NCBI GenBank assembly: GCA_964575225.1 | Contig: CAZNQW010000082.1 | Span: forward strand, 1 to 15,348 | DNA from: CAZNQW01 sp964575225 | Lineage (GTDB): Bacteria > Chloroflexota > Anaerolineae > JAAYZQ01 | Direction of reading: 5' to 3' | Length of the DNA stretch: 15,348 nucleotides | Shown: positions 9,601 to 14,590 of the stretch, piece by piece | Layout: each line of letters begins with the position of its first letter | How positions within the stretch are numbered: the stretch's first letter is position 1 | The notes under the pieces: generated by a model | What the model saw: only the letters and a program-made list of their open reading frames with translations | Told to the model about the DNA's origin: nothing | Database searches by the model: none | Program-made: the position numbers and the translations under genes

Positions 9601-9723
9601 CTAATCCGCGCCAGTGTGCCGGGCGAGTTCCTGGTCATGCCCAGCTCGGCCTCTCAGATGTACTTTCCAGAGGTCTTTGGCCGCAGCGACGGGGCCAAGT
9701 TCACCGTTCGGACGGGCGACTAG
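3673..9723 (+). CDS. Bacterial alpha-2-macroglobulin, thioester-containing lipoprotein (ECAM/YfhM-like)
   Basis: This 2016-residue lipoprotein is a predicted broad-range protease trap on the outer face of the envelope. The signal peptide (1-23) ends in lipobox I-G-A-C24, followed by a Pro/Thr-rich tether (25-60). Four Ig-like (Big_5/SbsA type) domains span about 61-473, recognisable by recurring 'TF(D/N)QPMD.ASV' strands. The A2M_N (MG2) domain starts near 707 (YTDRPIYRPGQTVYFKG), MG3 near 803, and the bait-region domain at about 1080-1290. The A2M domain begins VRSQFADTAFW (1290-1300) and contains LPDNLTTWR. The thioester domain has C1509-V-E-Q1512 and DGGWGWW (1559-1565). The receptor-binding-like C-terminus ends with a Trp-rich patch (1939-1949). 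A glycine-rich candidate bait lies just before VRSQF. E. coli YfhM is about 1650 residues, so this protein is longer, mainly at the N-terminus. It follows pbpC by 77 bases with a hairpin between. No frameshift is seen. Family call is firm; target proteases are unknown. Confidence 0.95.
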   Translation: MNTNRSTQRILSILVLVSLLIGACVPFSPEASPIAGESPTPLGPTLPPPPTMTPMPLPAPRLLYRTPLPGEELALDAPITLTFDQPMDQASVEAAWAISPTVEGSFDWVDDRSCRFIPSQESGAGLERGQRYEVTIAETAKNNEGLALEEPAVFDFSTVGYLIVSQVMPTPDSDELNPDTTVTVVFNRPVVPLTAISSQGELPAPLTFMPPVQGKGEWLNTSIYLFRPEEGFLPATHYKARVASGLVDTTGAILAEDYEWEFTTIQPAILEVRPPSGFKYVGPTDVISVTFNQPMDHASVQTHFSLEVNEEPVAGTFRWEGGGKPTSPETMIFVPDDPLPRDAEGSVKVEADVRARQGTMGTTSAKAWEFSTVKQPGIVSTSPRNGQTGVEVGSGYRILFASPMETKGFTDHLTISPQVTNVYTYWSEYDTDLRIQFDQDPATSYDITIGAEAVDKYGGKLGEAERVRFTTGDLAPYAALNTDGRLGTFSTYTDTVLYATHRNISQLEVSLYQMSLQSFNRLNSDWVLWEKFTPAKDTLIRQWTQKVQGQKNKAALARLELVDGQGNALPPGLYYVELHAPEVKGLPGEQPSRYMFVKSGLNLTLKQTRTEALVWATDLSSGQPVPKLPVTLYTDQDSAVAKGATDADGLFLTEDLSLDDLWRPFFAMTGEPGSQDFGIAYNGWDEGIGPWNFEIFSEFWGSKYQGYLYTDRPIYRPGQTVYFKGIVRADDDARYSLPDEIKSVDVRVGDPQGNELYKENLALSDMGTLFDEMVLSEEAPLGTYFLEIQYPDQDLYVSTSFQVAEYRKPEFQISVTTDRPAYRNGDTIKVAAEATYYFGGAVANAAVHWSVLSSDYWMQYECPRGQTCPNYSWTDYEWGSYADEEMYGSYGRLIAQGDAETDEQGRVTFKVPADIAQEIRSKRFTIEATVTDINNQSASSRTEAVVHKGEFYVGIAPRGYLTEVGEEKQVDILTVDWDGNPMAAGKLSVIFMEHEWYSARRQAEDGQFYWDWVSRDTPVYTTTVTTGADGKATAAFTPQKAGSYRVRAMGRDQYENEIRASAYFWVWGGSDYVTWRRESNNRIELIADKDEYQVGDIAEILVPSPYTGTVQALVTVERGHLIETEVREFDSNSEVLRVPITEEHVPNAFVSVIIVQGAEQAPDGLATFKMGVAKLPVSVESKELEITLTPDKPIEGGEHYGPRQTATYDVLVTDREGQPVEAELSLRLADLAVLALADEVGPSLVEQFWRERGLGVKTSSSLVVAMEAFNHELAPGAKGGGGAEGADGLVRSQFADTAFWDPVVRTDKDGKAKVEVQLPDNLTTWRMQARGITADTRVGRTDVDVISALDLMVRPLLPRFFVVGDQAEIATIIHNNTADALAVQVNISAQGLTLQDQASQTVQVAAHDTAKVTWPVEALSGEETKIRMWASAGDLYDGREDTLPVYRYSTPEVVATAGQIPEPGMRQEIVQLPSVYDPKQGELTVKVDGSLTAATQDALSYLEQYPYECVEQTVSRFLPNVLTWQALDEMGIERPELRQKLAQMVGVALQKIYNQQHYDGGWGWWVGDKSDTYLTAYVLQGMVQAHRAGFVVDERVMTRAYEFLGNETPSVARVNSHWEANRLAYQLYVLAEYAQAFDQEGSGQLGIAVRLFDKRHLLSQYGRATLAVALSLLEPDEPDRVHTLLSDLTGSAILSATGAHWEEGQPDYRNMNTDIRTTAIVLWAQARLEPDNDLLPNTVRWLMAMRKQDFWESTQTTAWSLMGLVEYMRASGELEGDFSYALYLNGQELASGDVTQETIDESYQLQVEIARLLADQANRLVIERLSPQGEQTGEGQLYYSAHLRYFLPADHVQALNRGIIVARQYSPVDEPNRYVDAAQVGDVIKVKLTIVAPTDLHYVVVEDPLPAGFEGVDLSLKTTSVVGEQPELHNVTAEEQDSWMRWYGWGWWWFSHSEMRDEKVSLFAQYLPRGTYEYTYLIRASVPGEFLVMPSSASQMYFPEVFGRSDGAKFTVRTGD

Positions 9724-9748
9724 ACGTTCTTTGGAAGGATACACCCCT

Positions 9749-9792
9749 GCCGGGTGGGTTGCGTGACCGCAACCCACCCGGCTTGTCGTTTT
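9749..9792 (+). terminator. Strong intrinsic terminator after the macroglobulin gene
   Basis: GCCGGGTGGGTTGCG (9749-9763) and CGCAACCCACCCGGC (9768-9782) form a perfect 15-bp GC-rich stem with a TGAC loop, followed by the T-rich tail TTGTCGTTTT. It begins 25 bases after the TAG at 9721 and marks the end of the pbpC-macroglobulin unit. Confidence 0.92.
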
Positions 9793-9940
9793 GCATCCCT
9801 GGACTGCTGGGAGTTCACTCGCAAGGCTGCCACTTTTCCTTGCTCCGCGCTCCGAGACGGGGGCGGCGAACAGGACCGGCAAGACGGCTGTGCAGGGCGA
9901 GCCCGACGCGCCACCTGAACCCGATCGACAAGCCCCAAAC

Positions 9941-9969
9941 TTGAGCCTTTGGGCCTTGCATGCTACAAT
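9941..9969 (+). promoter_or_regulatory. Sigma70-like promoter of the epimerase unit
   Basis: TTGAGC (9941-9946) is spaced by exactly 17 bases from TACAAT (9964-9969), a good match to housekeeping-sigma promoters. Transcription would start near 9976, about 30 bases before the ATG at 10008 and its GAAAGGGG ribosome site (9994-10001). An inverted repeat CCCAAA/TTTGGG (9934-9939 and 9948-9953) brackets the -35 box and could be an operator. The preceding 9793-9933 stretch shows nothing recognisable. Confidence 0.7.
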
Positions 9970-10007
9970 AGCGCCACACGGAATGGGAAATTAGAAAGGG
10001 GCAATCG

Positions 10008-10925
10008 ATGAAAATCGCGGTCGTCGGCGGCGCCGGCTTTATCGGCTCGCATGTGGTGGATGCCTACGTGGAAGCGGGGCACGAGGTCGTGGTAGTGGAC
10101 AATCTAAGCTCGGGCAAGCGGGAGAATGTCAACCCGGCGGCCCGCCTGGTCGAGATGGACATGAATGGGCCCGGGCTCTTGGAGTTCTTTCAGCAAGAGC
10201 GGCCCGACGTCGTCAACCATCACGCCGCCAATCCCGTCGTATCCCTTTCGGTGCGCAATCCCGCCTTTGATGCCACACAGAACATCCTGGGCACCCTCCA
10301 CGTGCTGGAGGCTGCCCGGCAGTCCGGCGTGGGCAAGATCATCTACATTTCCTCGGGCGGCGCCATGTACGGCAATCCCGAATACCTGCCCATGGACGAG
10401 AACCACCCAGTTCGCCCGGTGTCGCCCTATGGGCTGAGCAAACACACCGGCGAGCGGTACATACACTTGTACGGTTTGGAGCATGGGTTGCCTTGGACCA
10501 GCCTGCGGTATGCCAACGTCTATGGGCCCCGGCAGGACCCCTTTGGCGAGGCGGGGGTGATTGCCATCTTTTGTCAAAACCTGTTGGAGAAAAAAGCCCC
10601 CGAAATCCATTGGGATGGTGAACAGACCCGCGACTTTGTCCACGTCAGCGATTGCGCCCGCGCCAACCTGCTGGCTCTGGAAGGGGGAGACGGACAGGCC
10701 TATAACGTCGGCACCGGCAAGGGCACCAGCATCAACACCTTATATCAGATCCTGATGGACACCACGGGTTACGATCTTCAACCGCGGCGAGGGCCTCGCC
10801 GCCCCGGGGATGCCCGCGACTCGTACCTGGACTGTACCAAGATCCAACAGGAGCTGGGTTGGCAGGCCCACATGCCCCTCCGTGAAGGGCTGGAACAAAC
10901 CTGGCGGTCCTTTACCCGGTCATGA
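10008..10925 (+). CDS. NAD-dependent nucleotide-sugar epimerase (extended SDR, GalE-like)
   Basis: The 305-residue cytoplasmic extended-SDR protein probably interconverts UDP-glucose/UDP-galactose or a related nucleotide sugar. The N-terminal Rossmann motif is G7-G-A-G10-F-I-G13, with D31-N-L-S-S at the end of the second strand. The active-site pair is Y141-G-L-S-K145, and RYANVYGPRQ plus the TRDFVHVSDCA segment fit GalE-type epimerases. The usual catalytic Ser before the A-T-V-Y-G stretch of E. coli GalE (S124) aligns with G117 in SSGGAMYG. The adjacent S116 may serve, as this variant is common in the family. The ATG has a clear ribosome site and lies behind its own promoter. Its stop overlaps the methyltransferase start (ATGA at 10922). 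A 4,6-dehydratase or other epimerase specificity cannot be excluded. Confidence 0.88.
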   Translation: MKIAVVGGAGFIGSHVVDAYVEAGHEVVVVDNLSSGKRENVNPAARLVEMDMNGPGLLEFFQQERPDVVNHHAANPVVSLSVRNPAFDATQNILGTLHVLEAARQSGVGKIIYISSGGAMYGNPEYLPMDENHPVRPVSPYGLSKHTGERYIHLYGLEHGLPWTSLRYANVYGPRQDPFGEAGVIAIFCQNLLEKKAPEIHWDGEQTRDFVHVSDCARANLLALEGGDGQAYNVGTGKGTSINTLYQILMDTTGYDLQPRRGPRRPGDARDSYLDCTKIQQELGWQAHMPLREGLEQTWRSFTRS

Positions 10926-11787
10926 GCTTTTGGAGCCTGGCACATCGTGTGCCCGAAGCATCGGCTGTGGAGCCCAAAGCGCTGGCCCGCCTCTACACCG
11001 TCATCACCCGGGCCCCCTTGGTGCGCACGGTGTACCGTCGATTTGCGAGAGGCGCCCTGGCTCAGGGCGTGGACGAGGGCTGGTGCCTCGATCTGGGCAC
11101 CGGGCCGGGCACCGTCGCCGTCCACCTGGCGCGCAGGCGCCCGGGCCTGCACATGGTGGGCCTGGATTTGTCACTAGCGATGGTGCAACAGGCGCGCCGC
11201 AAAGCCGACCGCGCCGGGCTGAATGGACGGGGCGGTTGGCCCCAGGCCGATGCCCACACACTACCCTTTGCCGACGGACAATTCGATCTGGTGTTCAGTT
11301 CCTTTGCCATACACCACTGGGGCGACCCGCTCCGGATCATGAACGAGGTGGCGCGGGTGCTAAAGCCGGGTGGGCGCTACTATCTGACCGATCTCTGCCG
11401 CCAGACGAATCTCCTGCAGCGGGCCTTTGCCTATGCCAGCATCCCTGTGATTAGCCTGCCCTATGGCAGCTACCGAGGTTATGGGGGATACTACGAGTCG
11501 GTGCGGTCGGCCTACACGTGCGACGAGGCCCGAAACCTTCTGGAGCGCTCGAACCTGCCGCCCGGNNNNNNNNNNNNNNNNNNNNNNNNNNNNNNNNNNN
11601 NNNNNNNNNNNNNNNNNNNNNNNNNNNNNNNNNNNNNNNNNNNNNNNNNNNNNNNNNNNNNNNNNCCTACACGTGCGACGAGGCCCGAAACCTTCTGGAG
11701 CGCTCGAACCTGCCGCCCGGCGAGGTAACCGTGGACTCGACCTGGTTCATTCCGATTTTGGCCTTGGCCTCCCGCGGGGAGGGCTGA
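10922..11787 (+). CDS. Class I SAM-dependent methyltransferase, interrupted by an artificial assembly gap
   Basis: The start overlaps the epimerase stop (ATGA), which implies translational coupling. SAM-binding motif I is LDLGTGPGT (56-64), an acidic residue D82 ends strand 2 (GLDLS), LPFADGQFDLVFSS (114-127) supplies the post-motif, and VARVLKPGGRYYLTD (143-157) is typical of UbiE-like Methyltransf_11 enzymes. As written, the frame is broken by 100 N at 11566-11665. The 55 bases before and after the N run are identical. Deleting one copy and the N (155 bases) gives an uninterrupted 236-residue protein ending at TGA 11785-11787, a normal family length. A naive translation through the N instead runs into a wrong frame and stops at 11728. 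The methyl acceptor is unknown; the epimerase and deacetylase neighbours make a sugar or envelope metabolite possible. Confidence 0.85.
11511..11565 (+). repeat. Left copy of a 55-base exact direct repeat flanking the N gap
   Basis: This stretch begins CCTACACGTGCGACGAGGCC and ends CTGCCGCCCGG. It is identical over all 55 bases to 11666-11720. It lies inside the methyltransferase gene and most likely represents one genomic copy reported twice by the assembler. Confidence 0.97.
11566..11665. other. Assembly gap (100 N placeholder)
   Basis: Exactly 100 N, the conventional filler for a scaffold join of unknown length. Because the flanks are identical and merging them restores the reading frame, the true missing length is probably zero, and the two contigs actually overlap by 55 bases. 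Confidence 0.97.
11666..11720 (+). repeat. Right copy of the 55-base exact direct repeat flanking the N gap
   Basis: Identical to 11511-11565. Read in the frame that continues downstream it encodes YTCDEARNLLERSNLPPG and then EVTVDSTWF, the natural C-terminal end of the methyltransferase. Confidence 0.97.
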
Positions 11788-11864
11788 TGGAGCGGCTTTG
11801 GGTGCCCATTGGGGGGAGCACAACAGTTGTATCTTGAGGCGTTGACGACAGTCAGGGAGGAACA

Positions 11865-13253
11865 GTGACTCGAACCGATTACGACGTCATTATCGTCGGG
11901 GCGGGGCCAGCCGGCATTTTTGCCGCGCTGGAATTGTCTCGCTCGAGCCGCGCCCGGATTTTGATGTTGGACAAGGGGTTGGATCTGGACCGGCGTCACT
12001 GCCCGGCCCGCGAAAGGGGACGTTGTATCCAGTGTCCCACCTGTTCCCTGATGACCGGTTGGGGAGGGGCCGGCGCCTTTAGCGATGGGAAGCTCACCCT
12101 GACCACAGAGGTCGGTGGCCTGATGGCCGAGATTCGCGGCGAAGAGGAAGCTGCTCAACTGATCCAGGAGGTGGATGCCCTTTGGGTCGAATTCGGCGCC
12201 GACGGCAAGCCGCACAGCGGGGATCTGGATCGAATCGAAGAGATCGCCCGCCGGGGCGTCCTGGCGGGGTTGCGGCTGCAACACTATCCCATTCGCCACC
12301 TGGGCACCGAGCGCAGCAGCGAACTCCTGGGCGCCATGTATCGAGAGCTGCTTGACCGGGGCGTCGAGGTGCGTTGCCGGACCGAGGTCAGCCGCGTCGT
12401 GACCGAGAACGGGCAGGTCATCGGCGTGGAGACGGCGCAGGGCCAGATGCTGGCGGCGCCCTATGTCGTGGTGGCCCCCGGGCGCGAAGGGGCAGACTGG
12501 CTCACCCAACTGGCACGCGACCTGGACCTCACCCTCAGCATCAATCCGGTGGACGTGGGCGTGCGCGTGGAACTTCCGGCCCATATCCTGGCGCCCTTGA
12601 CCGATGTGCTCTACGAACCCAAATTCCTCTACTTTTCCCGCACCTTTGACGACCGGGTGCGGACCTTTTGTGTCTGTCCCTATGGCGAAGTGGTCACCGA
12701 ATGGGCCGGCGACGTGATGACCGTGAACGGGCATTCCTACGCCAACAAACGGACCGAAAACACCAACTTTGCCCTGCTGGTGAGCAAGAATTTCACCGAG
12801 CCGTTCAAAGAGCCAACTGCCTATGGCAAGCATATCGCCCGGCTGGCGAACCTGCTCTCGGGCGGCATCATTGTGCAGCGCCTGGGGGACCTCCAGGCCG
12901 GGCGGCGCACCACGGCCCAGCGGCTGGAGCGCTGTGTGACCCGGCCCACGCTCAAAGAGGCGACGCCCGGCGATCTAAACCTGGTGCTGCCCTATCGCTA
13001 CGTGGTCAACCTCCTGGAGATGATCGAGGCCCTGGATCAGGTGGCCCCTGGCGTCGGTTCTCGCCACACATTGCTCTATGGGGTGGAGGCCAAGTTCTAC
13101 TCCTCGCGGTTGAATCTGACCCGCGATCTGGAGACAGAGGTGGACAATCTGTTTGCCGCGGGCGATGGCGCTGGGGTCACCCGGGGACTGGTGCAGGCCT
13201 CGGCCTCAGGGTTGGTGGCTGCCCGCGCGATCCTCAAAAGACTGGAAAGGTAG
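11865..13253 (+). CDS. FAD-dependent dehydrogenase of the COG2509 type (NAD(P)/FAD-dependent oxidoreductase)
   Basis: The 462-residue flavoprotein starts with GTG, four bases after AGGGAGG, and lies 77 bases behind the methyltransferase. The N-terminal dinucleotide fold reads VIIVGAGPAGIFAALELS (G12-x-G14-x-x-G17), with D36 as the likely ribose-binding acid. A cysteine cluster follows at C46, C54, C57 and C60, directly before the family signature SGWGGAGAFSDGKLTL-like stretch (here TGWGGAGAFSDGKLTL, 64-79). The C-terminal FAD motif is NLFAAGDGAGVTRGL (428-442, D434). There is no signal peptide or membrane segment, so it is cytoplasmic. These proteins are annotated as uncharacterised FAD-utilising dehydrogenases, and neither substrate nor electron partner is visible. 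The cysteines might hold an iron-sulphur or zinc centre or be redox-active. miaB follows 38 bases later. Confidence 0.88.
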   Translation: MTRTDYDVIIVGAGPAGIFAALELSRSSRARILMLDKGLDLDRRHCPARERGRCIQCPTCSLMTGWGGAGAFSDGKLTLTTEVGGLMAEIRGEEEAAQLIQEVDALWVEFGADGKPHSGDLDRIEEIARRGVLAGLRLQHYPIRHLGTERSSELLGAMYRELLDRGVEVRCRTEVSRVVTENGQVIGVETAQGQMLAAPYVVVAPGREGADWLTQLARDLDLTLSINPVDVGVRVELPAHILAPLTDVLYEPKFLYFSRTFDDRVRTFCVCPYGEVVTEWAGDVMTVNGHSYANKRTENTNFALLVSKNFTEPFKEPTAYGKHIARLANLLSGGIIVQRLGDLQAGRRTTAQRLERCVTRPTLKEATPGDLNLVLPYRYVVNLLEMIEALDQVAPGVGSRHTLLYGVEAKFYSSRLNLTRDLETEVDNLFAAGDGAGVTRGLVQASASGLVAARAILKRLER

Positions 13254-13261
13254 GTGAAGCG

Positions 13262-13281
13262 CCACCCTCTTTTTCCGGTGG
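13262..13281 (+). promoter_or_regulatory. Small hairpin covering the weak miaB ribosome site
   Basis: CCACC (13262-13266) can pair with GGTGG (13277-13281) around a 10-base pyrimidine-rich loop. GGTGGTGGG is the only purine-rich stretch ahead of the miaB ATG at 13292, so the hairpin could limit translation unless upstream ribosomes open it. The stem is short and the call tentative. Confidence 0.25.
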
Positions 13282-13291
13282 TGGGCGTATC

Positions 13292-14590
13292 ATGAACTAT
13301 TACATTTGGACCATCGGCTGCCAGATGAATTTTGCCGATTCACGGCAGGCGGCCGAAGCGCTGGCGGAGCTTGGCTATCGGGAAGCCAGCCGCCCGCAAG
13401 ATGCGGATCTCATTCTCCTGAACACGTGCGTCGTCCGCCAGAGCGCCGAAGACAAGGTCACGGGTCGCTTGACCTCTCTGCAAGGGCTCAAGCGGCAGAA
13501 ACCGAACCTGCGGCTGGCGGTCATGGGCTGCTACGTCCACGACGCCGAAGCCATGAAGGAACAATACCCCTGGGTCGATGCTTTTATCCTGCCCTCCGAC
13601 GTCCCGGCGGTGATCGATTTGGCGCGGCAGAACCAGGTCCGGGGCGAACAGGCGGTTCCGCAAACTGTACCCGATCTGCCCGTCTCGGTCGGGGTACCCA
13701 TCAGCCAGGGCTGTGACCACCGCTGCACCTACTGCATCGTCCGGCTGCGCCGCGGCGCAGAGATCAGCCGTCCTGTACCAGAGATTGTGGCCGAGGTGCA
13801 GAGCCTGGTCGATCAAGGGGTCCGCGAAGTCACCCTGCTGGGCCAGAACGTCGATTCCTACGGTCACGATCTAGCCGGAGTGGATCGACGCTCGGCCAGA
13901 GGCCAATGGCACCCCAATCTCGCGGATCTGCTGAAAGCGGTCCACCATGTGGAGGGGTTGGCCCGCATCCGATTTCTCACCTCTCACCCGGCCGACATGA
14001 CCGACGAGTTGATCCAGGCGGCGGCGCGCCTGCCCAAGGTGTGCGAACACATGGAGCTGCCGGTGCAAGCCGGCGATGACCAGGTCCTGCGGCGCATGAA
14101 CCGTGGCTATACCGTGGGCGAATATCGCGAACTGGTGGGCCGCATCCGGGCCGCCATGCCGGGTGTGGGGTTGGCCACCGACATCATCGTGGGCTTTCCC
14201 GGCGAGACCGAAGCCCAGTTCGAGGCCACCTATCGCCTGCTGGAGGATCTGCGCTTCGACATGGTCCATGTGGCCGCCTACTCGCCGCGGCCTGGCACGC
14301 CTGCCGGCCATTTGCCCGACGACGTGCCCCTGGCGGAAAAGGAGCGGCGGCGCAAGGCGGTCGACGATCTCCAGGAGGGGATCGTCGCGGAGATCAATGC
14401 CCGGCTTCTGGGTCAGATGGTAGAAGTACTGGTCGAGGAGCGTTACAAAGGCAAGTGGCGCGGTCGCACCCGCACCAACAAGCTGGTCTTTTTCGACGTG
14501 GGCGATGTGAACTGGACAGGCCGGTTGGCATCAGTTCGCATCCTTAAGACCGGCGCCTGGTCTATGCAGGGGCAGGTGGAGGGAGCATGA
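13292..14590 (+). CDS. miaB: tRNA-2-methylthio-N6-dimethylallyladenosine synthase (radical SAM methylthiotransferase MiaB)
   Basis: The 432-residue enzyme adds a methylthio group to C2 of i6A37 in tRNAs reading UNN codons, using two [4Fe-4S] clusters. The N-terminal UPF0004 domain starts IGCQMNFADSRQ and supplies C10, C46 (NTCVVR) and C80 (VMGCYV) for the auxiliary cluster. The radical SAM core carries C141-x3-C145-x2-C148 (QGCDHRCTYCIV), then RRGAEISRP and the MiaB-like LLGQNVDSYG. A C-terminal TRAM domain (about 370-432) contains GRTRTNKLVFF, for tRNA binding. The frame is open far upstream through the flavoprotein gene, but homology begins exactly at ATG 13292. MtaB or RimO are less likely given the GCQMN and LLGQNV signatures. 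Its TGA overlaps the next gene's ATG. A partner miaA is not in the window. Confidence 0.95.
   Translation: MNYYIWTIGCQMNFADSRQAAEALAELGYREASRPQDADLILLNTCVVRQSAEDKVTGRLTSLQGLKRQKPNLRLAVMGCYVHDAEAMKEQYPWVDAFILPSDVPAVIDLARQNQVRGEQAVPQTVPDLPVSVGVPISQGCDHRCTYCIVRLRRGAEISRPVPEIVAEVQSLVDQGVREVTLLGQNVDSYGHDLAGVDRRSARGQWHPNLADLLKAVHHVEGLARIRFLTSHPADMTDELIQAAARLPKVCEHMELPVQAGDDQVLRRMNRGYTVGEYRELVGRIRAAMPGVGLATDIIVGFPGETEAQFEATYRLLEDLRFDMVHVAAYSPRPGTPAGHLPDDVPLAEKERRRKAVDDLQEGIVAEINARLLGQMVEVLVEERYKGKWRGRTRTNKLVFFDVGDVNWTGRLASVRILKTGAWSMQGQVEGA

Noticed and set aside
11511..11720. The 55-base pair as a genuine tandem repeat or target-site duplication around a mobile element.
   Set aside because: The repeats abut a standard 100-N filler, and collapsing them restores a full-length gene. 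A duplication of 55 bases is far longer than insertion-sequence target duplications.
11721..11728. Methyltransferase ending at 11728, as read straight through the 100 N.
   Set aside because: The N run length is arbitrary. The tail read in that frame (PTRATRPETFW...) is an out-of-frame copy of the upstream 55-mer.
11820..11830. Palindrome ACAACAGTTGT ahead of the flavoprotein gene as an operator.
   Set aside because: Arms of five bases occur by chance at this scale, and no promoter is visible next to it.
11787..11837. Sixteen-codon open frame starting at the methyltransferase stop (TGATG).
   Set aside because: It is too short, is GC-biased and has no ribosome site or recognisable motif; probably chance.
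12668..13291. Long in-frame extension of miaB from an ATG at 12668, making a 640-residue protein.
   Set aside because: The extension lies wholly out of frame inside the flavoprotein gene, and MiaB homology starts precisely at ATG 13292. It is a GC-rich shadow, not a fusion.
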